A DNA stretch of 64,000 bases from Crocinitomicaceae bacterium. Lineage in GTDB: Bacteria; Bacteroidota; Bacteroidia; Flavobacteriales_D; Crocinitomicaceae. The stretch spans positions 1-64,000 of the forward strand of contig JAGQYP010000013.1 of the NCBI GenBank assembly GCA_020436025.1. The letters are read 5' to 3'. Below the pieces are notes generated by a model. That model saw only the letters and a list, made by a program, of their open reading frames with translations. It ran no database searches and was not told the origin of the DNA. The position numbers were made by a program, and so were the translations under genes. Shown one piece after another: positions 27,666 through 36,710 of the stretch (position 1 is the first letter of the stretch; every line of letters begins with the position of its first letter).

Positions 27666-28277
27666 TTATTTGTGGTTTTCAATATTAATCTCTTTTTCGC
27701 AAAAAAAGAATTCTTTTTCAAAATTATTAGAACAGACCAAAATGATCCGATCTCTCATGTTTACTTTTATAATTGATTGATACCATTCCATCCCCTTTTC
27801 ATCCAAATTGGAAAGTGGCTCATCCAACAACAAAACAGGAGTTTCAGAATAAATTGCCAATCCTAACTTCACTCTTTGCTTCATTCCCGATGAATAATCT
27901 TTTATCAATTTCCCAGTCACATCAGGTAGATTAAACGCGCTATTCAAATCTTCATTTTCTGATATCTTTAAGCCCTTAAAACCTGAATGAAATTTAACCA
28001 ATTCGTCTAAAGTAAATTCTTCCGGAATATCTACGTAAGGGGCTGAAATAGAAATACTTTTGTAGAGTTGTGTTAAATCATATTTCCCTTGGTCAACAAT
28101 TATTCTTCCTTCAGTTGGTATACCAAAACCAGATACAATTTTAAGAAAAGTAGATTTTCCTGAACCATTGCTCCCTTTGATCACCCAATATGAATTTGAT
28201 TCAATTTCTGCCGAAACACCCCTGAAAATCCACTCCTTGTTGTAGCGTTTTCCGATATTTTCAAGAGCAATATTCAT
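27666..28277 (-). CDS. orphan ABC transporter ATP-binding protein
   Basis: A compact 203-residue ABC ATPase. Walker A GSNGSGKST (35-43), Q-loop region, signature YSSGMKQRVKLG (about 124-135), Walker B LLLDEP and the D-loop SNLDEKG are intact. The switch region reads ILVCSNN, so the usual His is missing. No permease gene is adjacent. Size resembles CcmA-like heme-exporter ATPases, but that is not established. It sits between lpxA (4-bp gap) and efp (9-bp gap) in the lipid A operon, so an envelope-lipid role is possible. Confidence 0.88.
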   Translation of the reverse strand: MNIALENIGKRYNKEWIFRGVSAEIESNSYWVIKGSNGSGKSTFLKIVSGFGIPTEGRIIVDQGKYDLTQLYKSISISAPYVDIPEEFTLDELVKFHSGFKGLKISENEDLNSAFNLPDVTGKLIKDYSSGMKQRVKLGLAIYSETPVLLLDEPLSNLDEKGMEWYQSIIKVNMRDRIILVCSNNFEKEFFFCEKEINIENHK

Positions 28278-28281
28278 TTTA

Positions 28282-29061
28282 TTAATTCAGTGGACCTCTT
28301 ATAATTCCTCGCTCAGAAGCATCAATGAAATTTAAAATATTGGATTTTATTTCACAATCAGGAATCTCATTACGAATAGCTTCAATTCCACTTGAGATGG
28401 TATTATTCTGAACATAAAGTTGTCTGTAAACATCCTCAATCAAACGAATGGTATCATCTGAAAAACCTCTTCTTCTAAGTCCAATAGCGTTAATACCTAC
28501 AAACGATATAGGTTCTCTCGCAGCTCTCACAAAGGGAGGGACATTTTTGCGAATCAAGGTGCCGCCTGCAATGAAAGCATGATCTCCGATATGGATAAAT
28601 TGTTGCGTTCCAGCTGCTCCTTCCAGTATTACATAATCACCTAACACATTGTGCCCTGAAAGTCCTGAATAATTTGCCATAATACAATGATCGCCCACAA
28701 TACAATCGTGTGCAATATGGACATAACCCATTAACAAACAATTCTTACCAATGACCGTTTTTTCTTTATCCGCTGTTCCTCTGTGAATGGTAACACACTC
28801 GCGAATAACCGTATTATCTCCAATTTCTACTGTGGAATATTCTCCAGCAAATTTTAAATCTTGAGGTACTGCTGAAATTACTGATCCAGGGAAAATTTGT
28901 ACATTTTTTCCAATTCTTGCTCCCGGGTATATTGTAACATTGGGTCCAATATGACTACCATCCCCAATTTCTACGTCTTCGTAAATAGTGGTGAATGACT
29001 CAATCGTAACATTTTCCCCAATTTTAGCATCAGGGTGAATTTGGGTCATTTGACTTATCAT
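28282..29061 (-). CDS. lpxA: UDP-N-acetylglucosamine acyltransferase
   Basis: A 259-residue cytoplasmic trimer that adds the first 3-hydroxyacyl chain in lipid A synthesis. It has left-handed beta-helix hexapeptide repeats over about residues 5-190 (IHPDAKIGENVTIESF), the catalytic His in VHIAHDCIVGDHC, and the C-terminal helical FRAARE-like segment (RAAREPISFVGIN). Its start overlaps the last base of the lpxC/fabZ stop, in an operon of three consecutive lipid A genes. Confidence 0.97.
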   Translation of the reverse strand: MISQMTQIHPDAKIGENVTIESFTTIYEDVEIGDGSHIGPNVTIYPGARIGKNVQIFPGSVISAVPQDLKFAGEYSTVEIGDNTVIRECVTIHRGTADKEKTVIGKNCLLMGYVHIAHDCIVGDHCIMANYSGLSGHNVLGDYVILEGAAGTQQFIHIGDHAFIAGGTLIRKNVPPFVRAAREPISFVGINAIGLRRRGFSDDTIRLIEDVYRQLYVQNNTISSGIEAIRNEIPDCEIKSNILNFIDASERGIIRGPLN

Positions 29062-30458
29062 TATTCTTTTTCCTTTACAATTTGAGCCAACATTAATGCT
29101 TCAGAAGCAATTTCTCCATTTACATAAGACCTTCCTCTCATTTCGACCAATCCTCTTCTAATCGGCCTTGTTAGAACCATTTCTACTACTAAGGTATCTC
29201 CTGGAATGACTTTCTTCTTAAATTTACACTCATCTATTTTCAGGAAATAGGTCATCCACTTTTCTGGCTCATCAACATTATGCAATGCTAAAATCCCGCC
29301 TACCTGGGCCATCATCTCAACCTGTAAAACTCCAGGCATTACAGGATTCCCAGGGAAATGTCCTTGGAAAAATGGTTCATTCATAGTTACATTTTTAATT
29401 CCATGAACGCTATTTTCATCCAAATGGATAACCCTATCTACGAGCAAAAATGGGTAACGGTGAGGTAGAATTCCCTCAATGTCATTAATATCTTTTACAG
29501 TTTTTGTAAGATCAAACTTCCTTCCAGCTTTTTCCTGCTTCTTAATCTGCTCTTTCAACACTTTGGCAAAACCAACATTCCCAGCATGACCAGGACGAGC
29601 AGCTAAAATGTGCGCTTTTATCGGTCGACCTACCAAAGCTAAATCACCAACAATATCTAATAATTTGTGGCGAGCAGGTTCATTCTCATATTTCAAATCT
29701 GTTGAATTTAAAACTCCAATTCCTCTAAATTCAACTTGTAACTCTTCCTTTCCTAGCTTTTTAGCAAGTGCTCGAAGTTCTTCTTCAGATACGTTCTCTC
29801 TTTCAACAAGAACAATCGCATTGTCCAAGTCCCCTCCTTTGATCAAATTATGATCAGCCAAATATTCCAATTCTCTTAGGAAACAGAAAGTTCTGCAGGG
29901 CGCAATTTCCTTTTTAAAATCCTCGAGCTTGTACATTGTAGCATGCTGAGTTCCTAGTACAGGTGAATTGTAATCCACCATTACCGTCAGACGATAATTT
30001 TCATCTGGTATTGCCAAAAATTCAACTCCTTTTTCTGGATCCTCCCAAGGAATATTTTCATCTAAAATGAAGTAATTCTTATCTGCATTCTGTTCAACAA
30101 TCCCTGTTTTTTCCAAAGCCTCAATAATCAATAGAGAACTTCCGTCCAAAATAGGCACTTCAGGACCATCAATTTGAATCAAAACATTGTCAATTCCTAA
30201 ACTATAAACAGCAGCAAGTAAATGTTCGATTGTGTAAACTTTTGCTCCATTTTTTTCAATCGTTGTTCCTCTTTCCGTTCCAACAACAAAATCGCAATCT
30301 GCTGGTATTTTTGGTTGTCCTTCTAAATCTATTCTCTGAAAAACATATCCGTGATTTTCCGGAGCCGGACAAATTGTAATGTTGGAAATTTCTCCAGTAT
30401 GTAATCCAATTCCGGAAATTTTTACTTCATCTTTAATTGTGCACTGCTTATCAGTCAT
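29061..30458 (-). CDS. lpxC/fabZ: bifunctional UDP-3-O-acyl-GlcNAc deacetylase / 3-hydroxyacyl-ACP dehydratase
   Basis: 465 residues fusing two enzymes. LpxC (about 1-305) has zinc ligands in YTIEHLLAAVYSLG, HKLLDIVGDLAL (His and Asp) and the catalytic GHAGN. FabZ (about 320-465) has LPHRYPFLLVDRV, HFPGNPVMPGVLQVEMMAQ with the His/Glu dyad. The fusion is a known Bacteroidota trait. It joins the committed step of lipid A synthesis with the fatty acid elongation step that competes for the same acyl-ACP. It overlaps lpxD and lpxA by one base each. Confidence 0.97.
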   Translation of the reverse strand: MTDKQCTIKDEVKISGIGLHTGEISNITICPAPENHGYVFQRIDLEGQPKIPADCDFVVGTERGTTIEKNGAKVYTIEHLLAAVYSLGIDNVLIQIDGPEVPILDGSSLLIIEALEKTGIVEQNADKNYFILDENIPWEDPEKGVEFLAIPDENYRLTVMVDYNSPVLGTQHATMYKLEDFKKEIAPCRTFCFLRELEYLADHNLIKGGDLDNAIVLVERENVSEEELRALAKKLGKEELQVEFRGIGVLNSTDLKYENEPARHKLLDIVGDLALVGRPIKAHILAARPGHAGNVGFAKVLKEQIKKQEKAGRKFDLTKTVKDINDIEGILPHRYPFLLVDRVIHLDENSVHGIKNVTMNEPFFQGHFPGNPVMPGVLQVEMMAQVGGILALHNVDEPEKWMTYFLKIDECKFKKKVIPGDTLVVEMVLTRPIRRGLVEMRGRSYVNGEIASEALMLAQIVKEKE

Positions 30459-31486
30459 TATTGTTCAAGTTTTTTTTCTACTTCTCCTAATCTTTTAGCC
30501 AACTCAGGTAACTTTCTAAATAGAGCTATTGCTTTTTTAAACTCACCTGCTGGAATCGCTGGTTGACCTATCAGCATGGCTCTTTCTTTTACAGAATTTG
30601 CAATTGCTGCTTTGGCAGCCACTAAAGTTTTATCCGCAATTTCTATATGACCGTTGACACCAACTTGCCCGCCAAACATAACGTTTTTACCTACCTTGGT
30701 TGAACCAGCAATACCACATTGAGCAGCCATTACTGTATTTTCTCCAATATCGCAATTGTGTGCGATATGAACCATGTTGTCTAGTTTGACTCCTTTTCTT
30801 ATATAAGTATTTCCTAGTGTTGCTCTATCTATGGTTACGTTTGCACCTAAATCCACATGGTCTTCAATAACCACTTTTCCAATTTGAGGCACCCTTTGAT
30901 AGTTATTTTCAGCATTCGGTGAAAACCCAAAGCCATCGGCTCCAATTACACAACCTGAATGAATTCTGCAATCTTTTCCAATTTGAGTATCCTGATAGAT
31001 TTTTACTCCAGCGAAAATAACAGTGTCATCTCCAACTATGCAGTTGTCTCCAAGATAGCATCCTGGATAAATCTTTACATTGTTTCCAATTTTAGTGCCC
31101 TCCCCAATGTAAGAAAAGCTACCGATATAAACATCTTGTCCGATTTCAGCTGTATCTGCAATCTTTACTGGCTCTTCGATTTGAGGTTGTTTCTCTCGCA
31201 TCTGATTGTACGCGTCCAATAATTTAGCAAAACAGGAATAGGCATCTTCTACTTTTACCAGTGTTAAGCTTTCTGGAAGTTGATCCTTAGCCTGAAAATC
31301 TTTTCCAACGATGACTATTGAAGCTCCCGTTGTATAAATATATTCTTCGTATTTCGGATTAGCTAAAAAAGAAAGCGTACCAGCTTTTCCTTCTTCGATT
31401 TTGGATAAATCATTAACCGTTTGTTCAGGGTTTCCAATAACTTCACCCTGCAACATACCCGCAATTTGCTGTGCTGAAAATTCCAT
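30458..31486 (-). CDS. lpxD: UDP-3-O-(3-hydroxyacyl)glucosamine N-acyltransferase
   Basis: A 342-residue trimeric acyltransferase adding the N-linked acyl chain in lipid A. The N-terminal uridine-binding domain (about 1-100, with [12 protein letters not shown]) is followed by hexapeptide repeats (about 105-300). The catalytic His lies in [15 protein letters not shown], then [10 protein letters not shown], and a C-terminal helix. It is the first gene of the lpxD-lpxC/fabZ-lpxA-ABC-efp operon. The -7 element TAATTTTG ends 4 nt before its ATG. Confidence 0.97.
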   Translation of the reverse strand: MEFSAQQIAGMLQGEVIGNPEQTVNDLSKIEEGKAGTLSFLANPKYEEYIYTTGASIVIVGKDFQAKDQLPESLTLVKVEDAYSCFAKLLDAYNQMREKQPQIEEPVKIADTAEIGQDVYIGSFSYIGEGTKIGNNVKIYPGCYLGDNCIVGDDTVIFAGVKIYQDTQIGKDCRIHSGCVIGADGFGFSPNAENNYQRVPQIGKVVIEDHVDLGANVTIDRATLGNTYIRKGVKLDNMVHIAHNCDIGENTVMAAQCGIAGSTKVGKNVMFGGQVGVNGHIEIADKTLVAAKAAIANSVKERAMLIGQPAIPAGEFKKAIALFRKLPELAKRLGEVEKKLEQ

Positions 31487-31490
31487 CGGT

Positions 31491-31498
31491 CAAAATTA
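31491..31498 (-). promoter_or_regulatory. -7 element 4 nt before lpxD start
   Basis: TAATTTTG on the minus strand matches TAnnTTTG, followed by ACCG and the ATG at 31486. It is probably the main promoter of the lipid A operon. Confidence 0.6.
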
Positions 31499-31567
31499 TA
31501 AATTTTTGTAGTTTATGAGAATGTTAAATTTCCTTTTTATTAACAATGAATTCCCAATAAAATTGCC

Positions 31568-32797
31568 TTAAGGAATATAACTCAACAAATATTTTTGAAC
31601 CGGGAAAGAAAATGTACTCAAACTAAAGTTATCAGAGGCTGCTACAAGGTCAACAACAACACCGTCTTTCATAAGAATATTGATAGAGCCTGAACTTAAA
31701 TCATAAGCGTTATTGACTAGATCATCCGTGTAGACAAAATAGGCAGATTCCTCATCTGTTAAACCGTATTTTAACTTAACGTTACCAAGTAGATCGTGAA
31801 AGCGACTTTCTGTTATTGGTGTATTTGTGATTTCAACTTTTGGCAATTCTCGATTAATCAATTTTTGAGAAAGCACGGATAAAGTTATGTCTTCATTATC
31901 CATCCAGACTTTAATAGCACCTAAAACATCATAATCATCCAATTTTGAAAATACTTCTAGCGCTTTTGGGTCTTTGGTGAAATCTTTAGTCGTAATGGTA
32001 TTCTTAAGGAAATAATTCAAATAGGGAGAAGCAAATAATTCTTGGCCATTTTGAACTAAAAACCGAGCTCTTTCTAAAATTTTGGACAATAAAATCTCAG
32101 CTGACAAGACCGTTTTATGCAGATAAACTTGCCAGTACATAATTCTTCGAGCAACTATAAAATTCTCTATAGAATAAATTCCCTTTTCTTCAACAACCAA
32201 TTCATCGTTCTTTACATTCAGCATTTTGATAATACGCTCTGAACCAATTACTCCTTCCGAAACACCCGTGTAAAAACTATCTCTTTTCAGATAATCAAGT
32301 CGATCCATGTCAAGTTGAGATGAAACCAATTGGTGCAAAAATTTTCGAGGATGTTTATTTGTGAAAATCTGAATACAGGTTTCCAGCCTACCATCGAATT
32401 CCTCATTTAACTTTTCCATGAACAACAAAGAAAGATCTTCGTGTGAAACTCCTTTCACAATTGTGTGCTCCAAAGTATGTGAAAATGGACCATGACCTAT
32501 ATCATGCAATAAGATAGCTAAAATGGCTCCCAACTTGTCTTTGGGATCAATAGTTGTCCCCTTTTTCTCAATAATGTCCAAAGCCTTTGTCATCAAATTC
32601 ATAGCACCGACGGCATGGTGGAATCTAGTGTGATGGGCACCAGGGTAAACATAGTAGGTTAAAGCCAGCTGCTTCACCCTTCTCAACCTTTGAAAATAGG
32701 GGTGTTGTATTATGTCGTAGATAAATTCATCTGGAAATGTAATAAACCCATAAATTGGGTCGTTAATAATCTTCTTTTTGTTACTTACCTTTGACAT
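31568..32797 (-). CDS. HD-domain phosphohydrolase (SAMHD1/dGTPase-like)
   Basis: 409 residues from ATG 32797. A GTG four codons upstream (32809) is less likely. The H...HD...D metal site is visible in GAHHTRFHHAVGAMNL and LLHDIGHGPFSHTLEH, then SQLDMDRLDYLKRDS, the signature of the dGTPase/SAMHD1 group. Likely a nucleotide triphosphohydrolase, substrate unproven. It is divergent from porX with about 50 bp between start codons. A TAGATTTG -7 element lies 25 nt upstream. Confidence 0.9.
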   Translation of the reverse strand: MSKVSNKKKIINDPIYGFITFPDEFIYDIIQHPYFQRLRRVKQLALTYYVYPGAHHTRFHHAVGAMNLMTKALDIIEKKGTTIDPKDKLGAILAILLHDIGHGPFSHTLEHTIVKGVSHEDLSLLFMEKLNEEFDGRLETCIQIFTNKHPRKFLHQLVSSQLDMDRLDYLKRDSFYTGVSEGVIGSERIIKMLNVKNDELVVEEKGIYSIENFIVARRIMYWQVYLHKTVLSAEILLSKILERARFLVQNGQELFASPYLNYFLKNTITTKDFTKDPKALEVFSKLDDYDVLGAIKVWMDNEDITLSVLSQKLINRELPKVEITNTPITESRFHDLLGNVKLKYGLTDEESAYFVYTDDLVNNAYDLSSGSINILMKDGVVVDLVAASDNFSLSTFSFPVQKYLLSYIP

Positions 32798-32822
32798 AAA
32801 TTGAATCACTGAATTAAGAGTT

Positions 32823-32830
32823 CAAATCTA
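32823..32830 (-). promoter_or_regulatory. -7 element of HD phosphohydrolase gene
   Basis: TAGATTTG on the minus strand matches TAnnTTTG and ends 25 nt before ATG 32797. It sits in the short divergent space shared with porX. Confidence 0.5.
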
Positions 32831-32846
32831 AATAAAAAATAGAAGA

Positions 32847-34394
32847 ATGAGTGTAAACATCCTATGGGCCGACGACGAAATTGAATTACTAAAACCGCAT
32901 ATCATGTTCCTTGAACAAAAGGGATATGAGGTATCAACCGTTACAAATGGTGCCGATGCAGTTGAAAAAGTTGAAAATGAAAAATTTGATATCGTCTTCT
33001 TGGATGAAAACATGCCAGGTTTAACAGGGTTGGAAACACTAACTAAAATCAAAGAAATTAATAATCTGATTCCGGTAATCATGATTACCAAAAGTGAAGA
33101 AGAGCATATTATGGAAGATGCTATAGGCGGAAAAATTTCTGATTATTTGATCAAGCCAGTAAATCCTAATCAAATTCTATTGAGCTTGAAAAAAAATCTG
33201 GATGAAAGAAAACTGGTAAGCGAAAAAACTTCTTCTAACTATCAAAGAGAATTTAGGGATTTAGGAATGCGAATTAATGACCGACTAGATTGGGAAGAAT
33301 GGATTGATGTCTATAAAAAACTTATTTACTGGGATCTGGAGCTAGAAAAATCTGGTGATCAAGGCATGCAAGAGGTTCTTAAAATGCAGAAAACAGAAGC
33401 CAATTCTCAGTTTAGCAGATTTATTGAAGACAATTATTTAGAATGGACTAATGAGGTTTCAGATGACAAACCTCCTATGTCTAATTCCATTTTGAAGGAT
33501 TGGGTTTTTCCTATTGCTGATCAATCTCCACTATTTCTTATTGTTATTGACAATTTGAGACAAGACCAATGGAAAGTACTGAAACCATTGATTTCGCCCT
33601 ATTTTAATATTGATGAGGAAAAATCATTCTTTTCAATTCTTCCAACAGCAACACACTATGCTAGAAACACACTTTTTTCTGGATTAATGCCTTCAGAAAT
33701 GGAGAAGAAACACAGAGATATTTGGCTAAATGAGGATGAAGAAGGAGGGAAAAACATGCACGAACAAGAGTTTTTAGAAGGTAATCTGAAAAGAAATAAC
33801 AAATCATATAAAACCTCTTACAATAAAATTACAAATCTAAATTCTGGCAAAAAATTAGTTGACAATTTCAATCAACTTGAAAATAACCACTTGAATGTAA
33901 TCGTCTACAATTTTGTTGACATGCTTTCTCATGCCAGAACAGAAATGGAAGTGATTAAAGAACTGGCCGACGATGAAGCTGCATACAGATCACTTACCCG
34001 TTCTTGGTTCGAACATTCGCCATTGAAAGAAGTAATGGTGAAAATAGCTGAAAAAGGTTTTAAAATGATCATCACAACAGATCATGGAACTGTCAGAGTG
34101 GATGAGCCTGTAAAAATAGTCGGAGATCGTAATACCAATACTAATCTAAGATACAAAGTTGGAAGAGGTCTTAGCTACAACGAAAAAGAAGTTTTCAGAA
34201 TTAAAAATCCTGAAGAGGGAAAACTACCTCAACATGCTTTAAGTTCTGAGTTTGTATTTGCAAAGAATGATCAGTTTTTTGTGTATCCAAACAACTACAA
34301 CCACTATGTTTCTTACTATCGAGACACCTTTCAGCACGGGGGTATCTCCATGGAAGAAATCATCATTCCCTTCGTTATCTGCTCGGCAAAGTGA
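32847..34394 (+). CDS. porX: PorX: response regulator fused to PglZ/alkaline-phosphatase-like domain
   Basis: A 515-residue cytoplasmic regulator of the type IX secretion system. The receiver domain (1-120) has the acidic pocket ADDE (9-10), phosphoacceptor Asp53 in FLDENMPG, and Lys in YLIKPVNP. A helical linker leads to a PglZ-type phosphodiesterase domain (about 200-510) with ATHYARNTLFSGLMP, TTDHGTVRV and DTFQHGGISMEE metal-site motifs. PorX works with the kinase PorY and sigma factor SigP in Porphyromonas. PorY is not in the window. The gene's stop overlaps the tsaE GTG start by 4 nt. It fits with the two T9SS cargo genes in this window. Confidence 0.95.
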   Translation: MSVNILWADDEIELLKPHIMFLEQKGYEVSTVTNGADAVEKVENEKFDIVFLDENMPGLTGLETLTKIKEINNLIPVIMITKSEEEHIMEDAIGGKISDYLIKPVNPNQILLSLKKNLDERKLVSEKTSSNYQREFRDLGMRINDRLDWEEWIDVYKKLIYWDLELEKSGDQGMQEVLKMQKTEANSQFSRFIEDNYLEWTNEVSDDKPPMSNSILKDWVFPIADQSPLFLIVIDNLRQDQWKVLKPLISPYFNIDEEKSFFSILPTATHYARNTLFSGLMPSEMEKKHRDIWLNEDEEGGKNMHEQEFLEGNLKRNNKSYKTSYNKITNLNSGKKLVDNFNQLENNHLNVIVYNFVDMLSHARTEMEVIKELADDEAAYRSLTRSWFEHSPLKEVMVKIAEKGFKMIITTDHGTVRVDEPVKIVGDRNTNTNLRYKVGRGLSYNEKEVFRIKNPEEGKLPQHALSSEFVFAKNDQFFVYPNNYNHYVSYYRDTFQHGGISMEEIIIPFVICSAK

Positions 34395-34810
34395 AAATAA
34401 TAATCCATTCATTAAAAGAAGTCCCTGAAAAGACAAAAGAATTTCTTCAGCTTCTTGAAGAGAGCGGAGAGAAAAAAATTGCTTTTTCAGGTAAAATGGG
34501 AGCCGGAAAAACTACTTTCATTAATGAATTGATCAAAGCCATGGGAGCCGAAAGCGAAGGATCTTCTCCAACCTTTTCTATTGTGGATGAACACTTTGCT
34601 CCAAACTATGGCATTATCAATCATTTCGACTTTTACAGAATAGAAAACGAAGAGGAAGTCTATGATATTGGCATTGAAGAATATTTATCGGATGAATCAT
34701 TTTGCTTTATGGAATGGCCGGAAAAAGTTGAAAACGTTTTGAGTAATCAATGCTTATGGGTAAATTTGTCAGAATCGGATGGAATTCGAATCCTAGAATT
34801 TGACTTATGA
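34391..34810 (+). CDS. tsaE: tRNA threonylcarbamoyladenosine biosynthesis ATPase TsaE
   Basis: A 139-residue P-loop protein needed with TsaB and TsaD for t6A37 modification of ANN-decoding tRNAs. Walker A is GKMGAGKTT (34-42). SPTFSIVDEH, HFDFYRIE and FMEWPEK follow in the usual order. It starts with GTG inside the porX stop (GTGA) and overlaps ald by 4 nt, so the three are translationally coupled. Confidence 0.95.
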   Translation: MKIIIHSLKEVPEKTKEFLQLLEESGEKKIAFSGKMGAGKTTFINELIKAMGAESEGSSPTFSIVDEHFAPNYGIINHFDFYRIENEEEVYDIGIEEYLSDESFCFMEWPEKVENVLSNQCLWVNLSESDGIRILEFDL

Positions 34811-36027
34811 TAACAGATCCTGAAACACTCAAAGCCCTCCTTAAAGAGTCCTCTTTACTTCCTAAAGAAGAAATGTTAGAAATTAGAAGAAAGCAAGGCT
34901 CTCTTAAAATTGGTATCCCGAAAGAGATTTCATTTCAAGAACACCGAGTACCTCTTTCGCCTGAGGCCGTTTCATTGCTAGTTTCAAATGGAAATGAGGT
35001 GTTGATCGAAACAGGTTCTGGATTGAAAGCTTCTTATTCCGATAATGATTACAGTGAAGCTGGAGCTCAAATCGCTTATTCACCAGAGGACGTTTTTAAA
35101 TGCGATTTGATTCTGAAAGTTGCTCCTCCTTCTGAAGAAGAAATAGATTACATGCCTGGAAATCAAACTCTGATTTCTGCACTTCAAATATCCGTGCATC
35201 CTAAATCTTCCCTTCAAAAATTAATGAAGAAAAAGATAACCGCTATCGCTTGGGATTATATCAAAGATGAGCATGGTATTTTCACGGTTGTTCGTGCAAT
35301 GGGAGAAATAGCAGGAAACACTGCCATTTTAATTGCTGCTGAAATCATGAATAATTATCAGCATGGAAAAGGTTTGATGCTTGGAGGTGTTGCCGGAGTT
35401 CAACCTACTGAAGTTGTTATTTTAGGGTCTGGTACCGTTGGTGAATTTTCTGCAAGATCTGCACTTGGATTAGGTGCCTCTGTGAAAATTTTTGATAATT
35501 CCATAACCAAATTAAGACGTGTTCAAAATAATTTGGGGCAACAGGTTTATACTTCAGTAATTCAACCTAAATTACTTGCAAAGGCTTTATTAAGAGCTGA
35601 TGTAGTAATTGGTGCCATTCGTGCTCCATTAGGTCGTACTCCTTGCATTGTTTCAGAAGACATGATTTCAAACATGAAAGAAGGTGCTGTTGTGGTTGAT
35701 ATTAGTATCGATCAAGGAGGTTGTTTTGAAACTTCTAGAGTAACGAACCATGACAACCCAACATTTGTGAAACACGGAGTGATTCATTATTGTGTCCCAA
35801 ATATCGCTTCTAGAGTTTCTAGAACTGCTACCTTAACGTTAAGTAATATTTTCTCTCCATTATTGCTGAAAATTTCGGACATGGGTGGCTGCAATGATGT
35901 AATTAAAACAGATCCAGGTCTTCGGTCAGGTGTATATGTTTACAAGGGTACCTTGACTTCTGAAATCTTGGGAGAAGTATTCGAATTACCTTACAAAGAT
36001 ATTGAACTGCTACTAGCAGCAATTTAA
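34807..36027 (+). CDS. ald: alanine dehydrogenase
   Basis: 406 residues, longer than the usual 370 because of an N-terminal extension (about 1-35) before the conserved KIGIPKEISFQEHRVPLSP. It catalyses NAD-dependent oxidative deamination of L-alanine to pyruvate and ammonia. The N-terminal AlaDh/PNT domain contains the catalytic-site motifs ISALQISVHP and AWDYIKDEHG. The Rossmann domain has VVILGSGTVGEFSARSALGLGA, then VDISIDQGGCFET. It overlaps tsaE by 4 nt. Confidence 0.94.
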   Translation: MITDPETLKALLKESSLLPKEEMLEIRRKQGSLKIGIPKEISFQEHRVPLSPEAVSLLVSNGNEVLIETGSGLKASYSDNDYSEAGAQIAYSPEDVFKCDLILKVAPPSEEEIDYMPGNQTLISALQISVHPKSSLQKLMKKKITAIAWDYIKDEHGIFTVVRAMGEIAGNTAILIAAEIMNNYQHGKGLMLGGVAGVQPTEVVILGSGTVGEFSARSALGLGASVKIFDNSITKLRRVQNNLGQQVYTSVIQPKLLAKALLRADVVIGAIRAPLGRTPCIVSEDMISNMKEGAVVVDISIDQGGCFETSRVTNHDNPTFVKHGVIHYCVPNIASRVSRTATLTLSNIFSPLLLKISDMGGCNDVIKTDPGLRSGVYVYKGTLTSEILGEVFELPYKDIELLLAAI

Positions 36028-36032
36028 TTTAC

Positions 36033-36710
36033 ATGAATTTAAAGTTCGGAAGAAGAATCAAATATTACCTCATTGGTTTAGGAATGGGGTTGGTAATGAC
36101 ATTTTTTATCTTTGGAAACAGAGGTTGTTCGTGGCTACCCGAAAATAGAGTTAAAGAACAAATTGAAAAAGGTGTCCTTGTTCGTTCCGATTCCATGAAG
36201 TGCGTATTAGAATGCAATGAAATATCTGATGACTTTGTGTTTGAATTGATCGAAAAAGGTGAAGTTCTTTTCTCTGAAAGTGAAACTCAAAAGGAACCCA
36301 AGATATATGTGATTGAATATAAAAACGTAAAAATTCACTTTTCAATGGATGAAGATTCCGTTTCTTCAATTGTAAATATTAATGGAAAAGAAGGGTGCAA
36401 TTGTTCAGGACAAGCTGTCAAACCTGTGAAAATGACTGACACTATGATCAAGGCTTTCCTGGCTAATAGAGATTATGAAATTGACTCGAAAACCAATTGT
36501 CTTCGAGAATGTTTAAATGCCAAGAAAAAGGATATATTCAAATTCTTAGAGCGATCGGAAGCCAAAGAAAGTAAGATCAAAAGAGATAATAAGAATCCGA
36601 CTTTTGATTTTATCTCAGGAGATACGGTTATCACGGTAGAACATGGAGTTAGGAAAAACAGATTCATCAAGATACAATTTCCTGGGCTTGAAGACTGCGA
36701 ATGCAACTAG
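36033..36710 (+). CDS. tandem DUF4258-like protein
   Basis: A 225-residue protein with an N-terminal membrane helix (about 10-30) and two homologous domains. Repeat 1 (about 45-130) has MKCVLECN...FELIEKGEVLFSES and ends GCNCSG. Repeat 2 (about 140-225) has TNCLRECL...FKFLERSEAKES and ends DCECN. The Cys pairs are in matching positions and may form disulfides or bind metal. Single-domain DUF4258 genes next to ald are, to my recollection, common in Flavobacteriia, and here the domain is doubled. Its TAG shares the palindrome CTAG with the stop of the convergent BNR gene. Confidence 0.75.
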   Translation: MNLKFGRRIKYYLIGLGMGLVMTFFIFGNRGCSWLPENRVKEQIEKGVLVRSDSMKCVLECNEISDDFVFELIEKGEVLFSESETQKEPKIYVIEYKNVKIHFSMDEDSVSSIVNINGKEGCNCSGQAVKPVKMTDTMIKAFLANRDYEIDSKTNCLRECLNAKKKDIFKFLERSEAKESKIKRDNKNPTFDFISGDTVITVEHGVRKNRFIKIQFPGLEDCECN

